Shown here: positions 12,101 to 24,300 of the stretch, piece after piece
How positions within the stretch are numbered: the stretch's first letter is position 1
How the letters are laid out: every line of letters starts with the position of its first letter
NCBI GenBank assembly: GCA_034336665.1
Contig: CM067592.1
Location: forward strand, 37,699,889-37,763,888
Direction: 5' to 3'
DNA length: 64,000 nucleotides
Origin: Luscinia megarhynchos
Lineage: Eukaryota > Chordata > Aves > Passeriformes > Turdidae
Position numbers and translations under genes: made by a program
Notes under the pieces: model-generated
What the model was told of the DNA's origin: nothing
The model's database searches: none
What the model saw: only the letters and a program-made list of their open reading frames with translations

Positions 12101-15100
12101 TGGGGTTCTGGCTTAGGGCACTGACTTGTGCCTTGGTTGTGCCTTGGGCAGGGTTAACCCACTTGTACTCCTCAGTCCCTGCTCTGTCAAGCCAGAGGAA
12201 CCACTGAGGTGAGCTAGAGCTGTTTCCCATCAGGGTTTTCATTCCAAAGAGAGACAGTGAGTACTGTATGGTAACAGTGCACTCAAATCCCAAGCTGGTG
12301 CAGAGTTAGGAGGCAAACGAGAGGTGTGCTCTGGGCAAGGTTTACCCTATGCACTGTGTACTCTACACTATGTACAGTCACTCTACATTCCAAGTTCCTG
12401 CCACAATTTCTGCACAGTAAAACAGAAAGACCCTCATTCCCCTCCTCTTCAACAGAAGGAGCACTACCTAATCAAAGAGCCAAGTCCTCACTCAGAGTAT
12501 TGAGGGCTCTGTTTACAAAGTTCAGCAGACAAATTTTCCTCATTCCAGAAGCAATTTGACATACACATTGTAGTTGCAAAATAACAGCAGGTCTAACACT
12601 TCCTGGAACTCTCTACACTGAAACATTTTTGGTTCAGATGTGCACTGCTTGTATGTAATTTGACAGCTGTTTGGTAACTGATTCCGCACAGACAGTGAAA
12701 CATCCATTGGCATAACATTATGTTGTAAGGCCTCTGGAGAAAGTTTCTTCTTATTTAAAGAGTGTTTCTATCACAACTTGTATAAGGGGAAGCCAAATCC
12801 CCTTTGAATTTCTAGATGCCATCAAAATATATCTGTAAGTGTGTGTATATTATACGCATATGATTTATACAGTACACAAGGACTGAAAAACTAAGTAAAA
12901 GCCAGATTCCTTGCCTCTGTTTACATAGGGTGGGATTTTTGAAGAATGCTGTGTCTCTTTCTGGCATTTCGTTCAAAAGAAAATATTTATTGGACAATGG
13001 ATATATGAGAGCAAGAATGGAAGAAGAGAGCTGGTTTTGAATAACATTGCTTTTCTGCCTATAATTATGCCCTGGGCAATGCCAAGTTCTCCAGATCTGC
13101 TGTAAGGCTTGCAGAAAGACCTTTAGTCAAGAATTTGTGTGCATTCATAAACTGGCCATCATAAATTTCAGTTCAAGATGGAGCAACATTCTTTACAAGT
13201 CCCTCAGACAACATCTGGGTGAATCCCTGATGCCAGCACAGCTTTGTGGAGATATGAGAGAAAGGAAAGCTGGCTCATCACAGTCTCGATTCTCTTCACT
13301 GCCTGACTGGATTTCTTTGGACTCAGATTTTTGAGAACTAGATCTGTGTTCTGATCCTAAGGGACTACATATTAAGTTTTAAAGATGAATTTCCATGCAA
13401 TGAAGATAATGAAATCTTTTAACTTGGAAGTGGTGATTTGAATGCTAAGATCTGAGGCATTAATAAAGAAAACAACAAACACACATTAACATTTATTTGA
13501 CTATACAGACTCCTAGGAACAAAAGACATTTCTCTTCCTAACTGATACATTTGTGTATATGCTTGTGTATATATGTCTGTGTATATCTTCATGTGTATAT
13601 GTGAAACATAAATGTATGTCTCTTTCAAATGGATGCAGCAAACCAAATGTATATAACAAACCTTTAAGCAACTCAAACCTCTTTTCTCCTGTTGCAGCTC
13701 GGTGTCTGAGTCACAGCTGAAGGATGCTGTGATAGCTGCCAGAATGGCCAGTGTTTAACAAAGACTATCTTCAGCAGCGATTTCCCCCATACTAAATTGG
13801 AACGCATTATGTCAGGGCCACCCTGGTTTTATTGAGCTCAAAGCCGCTGCAGGGACTGAAAGTGACTCTGAAGCCGTGATCATAAACCTTCTTTGTTGTG
13901 TATGTGCGTGTTAGCATGTCATCTTTCGGGATAATCATCCAAATGTGGTGCCTATGGAGATGTGGCTGATTCAATACTTGTGCTCCCGGGTGGTCAGCCT
14001 GTAATTTAAAGATTCACTGACCTCGTGAAGATAGCCACAAATGGAACAGCAGCCATAATTACAAGAGGCTGTTCCACTAATCCATGGTTAACAAATGTTA
14101 GTTAAAAGATAAATAAGCCTTATGCAAGCATTTCTCAGAGGTGTTTGAGACTTGTGTTTTCATTTGTTCCCTCTTCTTTTGAAAGAGAGCACAGAAAAAT
14201 AAAAAAGATTTTGTAATCTAATTTTGTTTCAACAGTCAGAAATCACAGAACATCTTTGAACTGTCTTTGAAAAACACCACCAAATATTTCTTGTTATTTT
14301 TGACTCTGAGGAACAGCATAACTCTTTTCCATGCTGATTTTCTCTTAACTCTGTTGCTTGTTATATTTTTTATCTTATTTCTAATCAGCTGGTTTACAGA
14401 AGAGAACAGGAGGCTTTTAGAATTTAGCACCAAAAAAAAATGTCAGAAGGACTTGTTTTTCCTTTGTAAAAAATGCAAGCATTGATACATTTTCAGTATA
14501 ATTACCACATTTATTTTGCCACCTTTAGTGCAGAAAATCTTACTGGTTTCGAAGTTCCAAAGTATGACAGTTCTTCAAGATCTAATTGCATCCTTTTTTT
14601 TTTTTGGTGACAAACTGCAGTTCAGCACTGGTGCAAATAAAGCAGGCCTGATTGCACAGCAATAAAGGAATATAGGAGTTGCATTAGTGCAACAGCGGGC
14701 TAGTCACATAACTCTGCTGTAACCTGTTTACTGGTAAAAATTTTTACAAGAGTCCTAAGTAGGTAGTGGTTGCTGTCAGAAATTAGGACATAAGATATAT
14801 TCTTTTAATTTTTACATTGTTTAAAATAACTTTAGATGGACTGATTATCCATATAAATGTATAATCCTTTCTTAAATCCCACTAAGCTCTTGGCCTCATG
14901 CTCAATTGGTATTCTGCCATATCCCAACATTGCTCCCACCACCAAGGAACTATGCAGCTGTGCAGGAGAGGTAAAGAAGCAAAGATTCTTGCCCTTAAAA
15001 GCATTTGAAAGCAAATACAGAGGTGTAATTTACTGAATTAGTCAGTTATTTAGGTCTTCTCTCTTAAACTTAAAAACAAATTAAAATGTTGATATGAGCT

Positions 15101-18100
15101 GTATGTGCTTAAGATGAGTTCAGTCAATATACTTTGTTTATTCCTAGCATAGAGAGAGACTTTCTTAATGGAAAACTGTAGGAAAATGTCATCTCACTAC
15201 ATGACATGCCACAGGTGGAAAATGTAGACAAAGCCTTGTGTACCAGTATTCCTCCTGCAAGTCTGAGAAAAATCAGGGAAGTCTCTCCTAACTAAAAATT
15301 TGTGTTATTACTTTTACTTAACTGTGGTAATGCTGCTTATTTATAGTATCTGAGCAAGAAAGGCTGTCAATAACACTGAGCAAGAGATGCTTGAGCCAAA
15401 CACAGACAGAAAGTAAGGCAGCAGAGTGATATGTTGGAATGGAGGGCAAAACATGCTAATGCTTGTAGAATGGGGAAAGAGAAACAGGAAGGTTGTAAAG
15501 TGCTACAAAATCAGTAACTCTACTGAACAGGTGCCATTTTCCAGATAAATCTTGGAACACCTCCTCTGAGTTGCTGGAGTGGACTTATGATTACAAAAAA
15601 TGTTTTCTTGATTGTATGTAATTGTTACCAGTATTCACTGCTATTCATCTTAGCTGAATAGTCCACCTCCTTTCCACCAAATCACTTGAAGTGCTGGAAG
15701 AAACAGATAATATTTTCACCTTACTTGATCTGGAAACAACGTGGATTTGTTGTGTGTCTGCATGTTTTATTTGGGTGGTAGGTGGGATATATTTCTCTGG
15801 AGATTAATGCTTGCTCAGTGACAATCACTTTTAGGCTGTGCTATACCCTCCACATTCTTCTCAAATCAAAGGCAGTGGTATTTGAGAGCTTAGCTGTATT
15901 CTGTGAATTTCAGGGACATTTGTTTAATTTCTGGAATTAAACATTGGCCTGTGAATTTTGTCTGTTCTTTTTACCTTACTTTCTGTTTTTCTCGAGCTTT
16001 ATAGGAAAGAGTGGTCCTTAACCTTCTTGCTGCTAAAAGGACTCTGAGATTAGGCAAAAAACTCTTAAAAATGAAAAGATGACGGCAAACCACTCCCTCT
16101 TCTGTTCATCCCTGAGACATTAAATATGGGTTCTAATATTTATGAAGGAAGTATTTGTTGTCTGGACTGATTGGAATAGATACTGCAATTTGAATATAAA
16201 ATAGCATATGTTCTGTGAGATCAATAACAAAGCACAAGGATCTCCATCCATTTCCCTCTAATGCCCATGTTAAAAGGGGGAACTATTCTTAGAAAGACTT
16301 AAGAGAATTAAAAAATTACTTAGAAGACACTAGGGAGAAACTTTCTAGAGGTAAGCTAGATGTCATGCAACACCAAAATAAAATTAACAGTCTATTCTAT
16401 AGCGTTGGAGAGGCACAATTAATCCTAAAGGGATAGTCTAAACAGTATTTTGTGATGCCCTGCAGATATATATTACAAATTGAGAGTTTTTCAAACTTTG
16501 TGAAAACCATGTGTAAAGTTAACTGTTATTAATATGGCATTTCTGCTACTGACCATAGTTACATGAAGCTCACAGCTGCAGCAAAGCTGATCTAATCAAG
16601 AGAGTAAGAATACAGTTCAACTCCTTCTTGAAATCCGGAGTCAGATGATCACATATAGGTGTCAGTCTGGTTGCAGCTGGAAATTGAGCTTACAAAGGTC
16701 TTACTGTTATAATTTGAACCTGTCTATAAGCAAAGCTTATAAAATTAATTTCCAAAATGACCGAATTGACAAAAAATGACAAAAGTAATTTCTGTTTTAA
16801 AAATCACTTTGACAACAATTTTAAACACAAAATTTGAGTACACACAATAATTTAGTGGCTAATCTTCATTAGAGATTTCTACAAAATTTTTTTGCTCATT
16901 TGCACTCTGGCTGTGTGGAACTTTCTGATGAGCAGGGCAGTTGTAAGGAAATACTTGGACATGCTTAGTGTTTTCAGGGGTGAACCTGGGGCTTTCCTGA
17001 AAGACAAGCCATTTATTTAGGGTTTTCATAAACATTTGCAGTGGTACAGCCAGGTTTGAGGAGCAGATGTCAAACTGTATAATCCTCTGAATCTTCAATA
17101 CACACACACACATGCCTGCCTGTGAGGTCTGCACTTGGGCACACAGGAGGCATACAAAGCTTGAGCCATTCAGCTCTGCAAAAAAGACAGCCTCACCTGT
17201 CCTTCTGAGCCTTCTGCAGTGGGGCTGGAAGGCTGAAATATTTCATACTCTAGTTTGGGTTTGAAAAGTTAAACCCACCAAAAGAATTAGCCACATACCA
17301 ATTTCAATGAATGTCCCCAGTAAGCATGGGTGCTTCTTTGTTATGCTGCAATTTGGGTGCCATTTTACCAGGGCGAAGAAGTTTTGGGAAATGGCTAGCA
17401 GGGCATGGTTTGACCCTACAGCAAGATAGGAGGATTTGCCACTACATTATTTTCTCACCTGTTCATGGGATCCAGTGTTCTCTCTTGGTGGAGGGGGTAA
17501 TAGCAGCAGGAAAGGGACAACCTCCTTCAAGTATCCTTCATCTGAAGTCAGTACATTTTTCCCAGTTAAATGAGCAGGAATATGCAATAAAGTCCTAAAT
17601 ATGAAGAAATCAAGACATTCCTGACTGCATTCTGAGTCAACCAAAGTAACAAACATATCTCTCCTTTTTATGAAGAGAAGTAATTCATAATTTTGAAAGC
17701 TGTAAGGCCCTCTGAGTTTTTGATGCTGAGGCTCTCCACCTGATGCATGTGTTTCTGAATGCCTCACTTGCCATTGTTTAGATATATCTTCCAAGTTCTG
17801 TTCTACTCTTGTATTAATTCACATGTATCAGCACAGATGAGATGTGCAGAGATACTGGTGCAGGTACTTAATTCCTAGATATTCTAGCTAAAACAGAAGC
17901 TGGTGTAGAGTGTAATACTAAGCCAAATTCAGCACTGAGACCCCTAGCTATTCACGGACTTCCAAAATACTGGGAGAACGCCACGCTTACTTAAAGGCAT
18001 AATCCTTCCCTTCTGTCCAGTCTGCAAAAGGATAGCCATTTGTTGCACCCAATCTGCTAATAAATGTGTTCTACATCATCAATATATTTCCAGCTCTGTC

Positions 18101-18309
18101 TCACAGAAGCTGAAACTGTTGAATTTTGCCAAGTTTTGTGGTGGTTTTGTGATGTAGGGAACTGCCATGTGGTGCTATGTGCCTTTATTATTACTCTCAT
18201 CCAAACAACGTGAAGCCAAGCAGAAATGTGAGTTTCTTCTTCTTCTGCTCTTCTACAGAACCCAACACCATTCACTATAATGTCCTACTGATTTTTGAAG
18301 GTGGAAGAT
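12101..18309. other. Gene-free unique DNA between provirus and CR1
   Basis: No recognisable exon, RNA gene or repeat family. TGTATATG-like low complexity occurs at 13550-13605 and a short CA run at 17100-17112. The only stretch that stands out is the CpG-retaining block at 13690-14100, listed separately. Confidence 0.65.
13690..14100. promoter_or_regulatory. Candidate conserved non-coding element
   Basis: About 410 bp with a higher GC level and around nine CpGs (for example near 13698, 13775, 13801, 13844, 13937 and 13985), whereas flanking DNA has almost none. CpG retention suggests constraint or germline hypomethylation. At its right end, 9-bp inverted arms (tggaacagc, 14042-14050; gctgttcca, 14068-14076) enclose a TAATTA homeodomain core. 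There is no open frame with recognisable protein content. Proposed from composition alone. Confidence 0.3.
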
Positions 18310-19860
18310 TCTTTTCATAATGGCAGAAAAATCTTCATCCGTCAGAGCTGTGGTAAGAAAGCCAGGTGGAGTGAGAAGATACTATCTGGAGTGCATGGAC
18401 CTCTATCTGGGGAAAGATGATGAGCTGACTGAGAGTTTAAGGCTCAGGAGTGAAGAGAGGGCAGGGATGGGTGATTTTATTGCGGGGGTCTGCTACAGGC
18501 TGCCAGAGAGACCAGAAAGACAGAGGTGTTTGGGCCTTCATGGACCGATAGAAGCAGATTCACATCCACAAGCCCTGGTCCCACCCCAACACTTGTTGGA
18601 GGGAGAACACAGCAGAGCATAGGCAATCCAGGAGGTTCCTGAAATGCACTGATGTAAATTTGTTCTCTGAGTGAAAGGGGAGCCAAGGACAAGAGGCACT
18701 AAGCTGGACCTTATTCTCACCAGCAAGGACAGCCTGGTGGGGAGAGAGAAGTCCAAGTGCAGGCTGGGCTGCAGTGACCATGAAACCATGGAGTCTGAGA
18801 TTCCTGGAGCAATGAGGAGGGAAAGAAGCAAGATGAATATGCCAGATTTCAGGAGGACTGACTCTGGCCTTTTGAAGGATCTCCTTTGTAGAGTCCATGG
18901 GACTAGGAAGACACGAGGAGCCCAAGAGAGCTGGATGATATTGGAGGATGGTCTCTTCTGAGTCAAGAGCAATGCCTCCCTACAAAGACAAAATCAGGCA
19001 GAAGACCTTCATGCATGAATAAGGAGACCCCAGACATATTCAAACACAAACAAGTAGATTATTGAGGATGAAAACAAGGCAAGGTAGCCTAGGAGCAATA
19101 TAAAGAAATTGTCTGAACAACCAGACAGATGTAAATCTGGCCAAGGACATCAAGGATAACAAAAAAGCGTTCTTTAGCTATGCAAGCAACAAAAGAGAGG
19201 CTGGGGAAAATGTGAGTCTTCTCAGGAAGGATACAGGAAACCTGGTTACCCAGGATATGGAGAAGGCAGGGGTGATCAATAACCTTTTAGCCTCAGTCTT
19301 CACCAGGAAGTGCCCCACGCACACTGGTCCAGTCGCAGAAGGGGAGAGCAGGGACTGAGAAAATGGAGAACTGCCCTCTGCAGGAGAAGATCAGGCTTCT
19401 GCTCAGCAAGATGTTCAGCAAGAACATCTGAGGAACCTGAAGGTCCACAAGTCCATGGGTCCTGATAAGATGCATCAGAGGGTCCTGGGGGAACTGACTG
19501 AGAAAGTGGCTAAGCTACTGCCCATTATAGTTGAAGCACTAATATAGTTGAAGGCGGTTTGATGAAGTTCCCACTGACTTTAAAAGGAAATATAAACCCC
19601 ATTTTAAAAATGTGGTAAGAACATGTGATAAACAAGGAGATGGCAGCCAACATGTCCAGATAAATTTGGTAGCCTTCTATGACAGGGTTACATCAATGAT
19701 ATAGGAAAGAGGGCAACATGTATCATCTACCTGGCCTTGAGCTAAACACTGGGCATTGTCCCACATTTCATCTTTTACTCTAAGCCAGAAAAATGTGGAA
19801 TTGTTGGGTGGACCACTTGGTCGATTAGGAGTTTGCTAGATAATCATATTCAAAGAGTTG

Positions 19861-20509
19861 CAGTGAACTATAAGGCTGCTGAAAGGTCTCCATGGAACCT
19901 GCTCCTCTCCAGGCTCAGCAACCACAACCCTCTCAGCCTGTCTTCATAGGAGATGTGCTCCAGCCCTCTGATTCACTTAGTGGCCTTCTCTAGACTCCTT
20001 CAAACTGGTTCTTGTCATCCTTGTGTTGGGGGCTCCTGAATTGAACACAGCACTCCAGGTGGGGTCTCATCAGAGCACAGCAGAGGGAGGGAAAACTCTT
20101 GCTCACACTGCAGACCACACTGCTTTGGATGCAGCCTGGGATAAAATTGGCTTTCAGGACTGTAAGTGCATATGCCGAAATTATATTGAGCTTTTCCTCC
20201 ACAAACAGTGCCAGGACTACTCTTGATCCATTCTTTGCCCAGCCTGGGTTTAGGATTGCCCTAGTACAGGTGCAGAACCTTTCACCTGGCCTTACTGCAC
20301 CCCATGAGGTTTGCATGGGCTCACCTCCCAACTCTGCCAAGGTCCCTATGGATGATGTCCTGTCCCTTGAGTGTGTTGACTGCACCACTCAGCTTGGTGT
20401 CATCAGCAAACTTGCTGAGAGTGCACTCGATCCCACTGTCTGTGTCACTGACAGAGAAGTGGGACAGTGCCAGCCCCAATAAAACCCCTGGGGACACCAC
20501 TGGTCACTG
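19861..20509 (-). mobile_element. Inverted middle segment of the CR1 (RT palm to C-terminus)
   Basis: Read on the minus strand this encodes the part of CR1 RT missing from the flanking plus-strand pieces. It runs from the segment before the catalytic site through FADDTKL (complement of about 20390-20420) to ALMRPHLECCVQFRSPQHKDD, and ends in SLERSRFHGDL. An open frame of 132 codons (19990-20388) survives. The segment starts where plus-strand homology stops at 19860, so it reads as the same element turned round. A 6-bp inverted repeat, cagtga (19861-19866) and tcactg (20504-20509), lies at the two breakpoints. Confidence 0.8.
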
Positions 20510-20925
20510 TGAACACAGGTTGGGACAGTTGGGGTTATTCAATCTGGAGAAGAGAGGGTTCCAGAAGACCTTATGGTGGCCTCCAAAAATCTAAAAGGGT
20601 CCTAGAAGGAGGAGAGGGACTTTTCACAAGAGAATGCAGTGATAAGAAAAAGAAGAATGGCTTAAATCTGAAAGAGGGTAGTTTTAGACTTACATTAGGA
20701 AGAAATTAATTACTGTGAAGGTATTGAGGCATTGCAAGAGGTTATCCAGGGAGGTTGTGGACTCCCTATCATTGGAGGTGTTCAAGGCTGGACAGGACCC
20801 TGAGCAGCCTGGTCTAGTGGAAGGTGCCCCTGCCTGTGGCAGGAGGGCTGGAACTACACCATCTTTAAGGTCCCTCTCAATACAAACCATTCTCTGATTC
20901 TATGTTTCTGTGATCCTATTATTCT
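20510..20925 (+). mobile_element. CR1 3' terminus (end of ORF2 and 3' UTR)
   Basis: Plus-strand CR1 resumes at LGLFNLEKRGF, followed by the 3' part typical of avian CR1: a 'ttaggaagaaatt' motif, 'gttgtggactcc', 'tggtctagtggaaggtgcc', and a terminal run of ATTCTATG-like octamers with no poly-A. The first 60 or so bases repeat, in diverged form, the end of the inverted segment. Confidence 0.88.
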
Positions 20926-22869
20926 AAGGATCTTGCTGTTCCAATCCCTTTCTAACTCAAACTGTATCTGTAAAGCAATTAGAGAGTAATTCAACTGAGA
21001 AAGGGAGACCACACAAACCCCACAATATTTTTACAAAAACACCCAGATTCTTCATACAGGCAGACCTAGAAAGGTGCTTTGGGGAATTTCTGGTATGTCT
21101 GTCTTACTTATCAAAACAAGTTTTTAGAGGCTAGAGAGTTGCTAAAGGACTTAATTATCATTGACAAGGACTATTGTGAATTTCACTTAACATTTCTAAA
21201 AGGCCGCTTCTCTCTAAAGGAAATGCTAAATGACAGGTACATTTTTTTCTAAATGGACCAGTTAGTTAAATTTGAACTATGGAATGCCATAATACAGTAA
21301 CATGTATCTGAAAAGTGTATTTTTGACTTAGAATGTACGTACCTAAGGTTCAACATGTGGTTTCTTCAGTCCTTGTTTCACCATTCAGTAATCCATTTTA
21401 AAAGATACTGCTTTGAGCCAATAAGGGACAAAAAGAAATCCAAAACTCTTCCAGTGAAGATGTCCATAAATGACAATTTTCCTTTTTTTATTACTGGCTT
21501 CACGCAAAAACCTTTAATGTATATAGTTTTTAAAAGACTACAGATGTTCACATAAAAATAGTCAGTACTTTAGAATAATTTGTATACATTCAAAACTAAC
21601 ACCCTTGCCACTATTATTAATTTGCAGTTGTGAGTTTTAACTTTTGCATACTTAAAAAAATTGTTAAATTTATAATACAAATCATATACTTGTTTCTAAA
21701 ATTAATCAGTTCACCTGCACTATCAATTCAGATAAGAAAAATGTGATATTTGTTTTGGGTACAAAAATTTCTTTCCTTCTTGGAAGCATAACTTAAACAC
21801 ACACTGGTCAAGAAACAAACGTTATGGTCAGATTTAAACGAAAATACACAGATCTGTATGTATGGTGATTTCTTTGTATTTGGAAGTATTGCAAGCTGAT
21901 CATATTTAAAAGTAGAATCAGTCACAAAAGTGCCAGCTGTGGTTCACTTTTTAGATTCATGATTTGTGACAAAAAGCATAACTAGATGCCACCTTAGGCG
22001 ACATTGTGCATATGCCCAACTGATATTTAAAAGACAGAGTTTATCCAGAAGGAAGTATTTAAGAAGAGAAAAGCCCCAGACATTTGCTGTCTGTGACATA
22101 CAGCGAAACATATAAATAGAAACTAAGTAGGACAAACATGAAAATGAAGCTTATTTCCTCTCAAAGATGCAAAATGCCATTGTTTCTATCTTTAAAGGTC
22201 TCTGCTAAAATGACTTGACAAGGGTGCCTAGGTGGGTGTTAGACCTACAACCACTGAGTTAAAGAAAATGCTGCATGCACAGGTCTGGTCTGCCTTGTCC
22301 TGGTCTTTTTGCCATAGCTGCAAGACCCTTCTGAAGAGTCCATGAGCTTGTGTTCCATTCTGACCTGTTCTGACCAGTACAAATTTCTCACTGGGAACAA
22401 AGATGAACTCTGTGTTGTCACTTCTATTTTGACTTTCTCATAGGCAAGAATGGTGGAACCTTCTGGGCCACTCTAGTTTACCAGTCAACTGCAGCTTAAA
22501 TTTATCTACCCAAAGGCTCTTCAATTCACTGTAACAATTCTTCCATGCACAGGCTGGTCTTAATAGTGACTGCAGCATTAACCTGACTACCTGTCTGTGC
22601 AGTGCTTTCCTCATGCATCATAATTATGCTGAAAATGCACTTATCAAATTAAGAGAAAAATTATTTGGAATGGCTTTCAGAAAAATGAGAATGTTTGGTA
22701 AGAAGAACCATATTAACTGTAATTTCAGCAACAGTTTTTTGGTTTTTTTTAAAAATCTCATTGTCACTCGTACATATTATGTCTTTAAACTTCAGCACGA
22801 TTCTTTCTCCTTTTATAGCACAGCCTTAGTGTTAGTTAGGTAATGGGATTTATGATTTTGTTTACATCA

Positions 22870-22914
22870 GTTGCCATGGAGATCCACCATAAAAGATCAG
22901 TTGCTTGGCAACTG
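22870..22914. promoter_or_regulatory. Tandem RFX X-box-like motifs
   Basis: Two motifs lie 30 bp apart. GTTGCCATGGAGAT (22870-22883) has a perfect left half-site (GTTGCC). GTTGCTTGGCAAC (22900-22912) matches the X-box consensus GTNRCC-N(0-3)-RGYAAC with one mismatch. The second sits in a 7-bp perfect palindrome (cagttgc...gcaactg, 22898-22914). RFX factors bind such sites in ciliary and MHC class II promoters. No promoter or exon is recognised nearby, so binding and target are unknown. Confidence 0.4.
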
Positions 22915-24276
22915 GGTATTGTGGAGCTGCAATGGAGGGAGGAATTTTTTGTCTCTCTGAAGGGAGGGCTTAAGGAATAATGAAAACTTCTGCTCATACT
23001 TCTCATGAATGCTTTATTTTCAAGGTCAACCAAATGTTTTTTCAGTAAAGACTAATGCACTTTTCTTCAAAAGATGCACCGTAAAATGTTTCTCAAAGAT
23101 TATCCTGTCTCAGAGTAAAGGACAACCAGCTTAAGAAGTTTTTATTCTCTTCATGCTCTTGCAATATAAGGGTTAGAGTAACTATGGGACAGCCATAATG
23201 AAACAGGTCTCTTATTTCCTGGCTATTGTGCATTCATTAACAAATGGACTACTGTACATTCAAAGCTATCTCTGATCCCAGAAAAAGCTGCAATTTTTCT
23301 TCATTGAATTAATGTTTGGATTTTTGTAAGTGTAGATTTACATCTCATTTCATTATAGCATCTTTTTAACCAACATTTAACTTGCAGTGTAATTTAAAAC
23401 TGAGAGTCTGGGATCTTATAATTCTAACATATAAGTAAATTTAAAGAAAAGTATGATAGAATAGAGTTTTTCAATATTGATTTGTGGTTTAAAACGATGC
23501 ATCTATGTTTGAATATATGTGGTGTCACTATATATGAGATGTGGTATTGCTTTGTATGAGACATGCATACTATATATTTAAAATTATTAAATCAGTTTTG
23601 GGTGAGGTAATTGTTAGATCAAAAATTAAGCTTGTGCTCAGGTTTTGGGGTCCTTTAAAACAATTATTTGCCTATCACTTTTTATGATATATCTATTTTT
23701 AAGCAAACTTCTTGGAATCACCTTCAACTTACTGTAAGTTTGTAATATTTTCTCTTTAGTATTACTCTTTCAGAACTGAATCAGTGCTTTGATTGTCAAC
23801 TACCTTAGTGTTTCTGAGGTTGGAACTCCACTGAATAACTATGGATTAAATCTACACAACCATTGTGTCACTGTGTTAAGAGAGATTCATCTAATTGCTT
23901 GGTAAATTGTTGGAATCTGACTCCTGCTCACATTGCTAAACATCTGAATCTTTTGGGTTGAACAGGGTTAATCCAATCACTGTCCTTGTTAGAACAATGT
24001 CAGCAGAGAGATGTGGAAGTTATGTATGACAGTAACATCATCTTGGATCAATTTTAACTTATGGCTATGTAATTACAATATACTATCTCATGTAAAATTA
24101 TGAAAGAGAGGTGCTGCTATAGACAGTTACTCAGAAGATAGGAAATTGAATATATGGCTGTACAATTTAAGTGATTTGACAAGACTTTGAACTTTTCATT
24201 CATGGAAGTCTCTATGAAGAGGAGGGGAAAGAAAATGACACCCTCATATGTGTAGTGCTGTTTTTAATCAATACAG

Positions 24277-24300
24277 AATCATGCATAAATGTGCATGATT
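24277..24300. repeat. Short palindrome with octamer-like core
   Basis: Perfect 9-bp arms aatcatgca (24277-24285) and tgcatgatt (24292-24300) enclose a 6-bp spacer. The ATGCATAAAT sequence inside resembles a POU-factor octamer. It may be a dimeric binding site or chance. Confidence 0.3.

Larger units (their letters stand above)
18310..20925 (+). mobile_element. CR1 LINE, 5'-truncated, with an internal inversion
   Basis: A non-LTR retrotransposon copy starting in the endonuclease domain. Plus-strand protein fragments include MDLYLGKDDELTESLRLRSE and GVCYR (endonuclease), then GTKLDLILTSKDSLVG and LGCSDHE, which hold the SDH catalytic motif. The start of RT follows (KVHKSMGPDKMHQRVLGEL, 19440-19500). 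At about 19861 the sequence switches to the minus strand until about 20509, then returns to plus-strand CR1 and its 3' end (...attctctgattctatgtttctgtga). Stops and frameshifts are frequent. It shares subfamily-level sequence with the copy at 43480-45910. Confidence 0.85.

Noticed and set aside
12600..12625. Possible matching 5-bp target-site duplication (ctgaa) for the provirus
   Set aside because: It would make the 5' LTR twice as long as its partner; the alignment ends near 12100.
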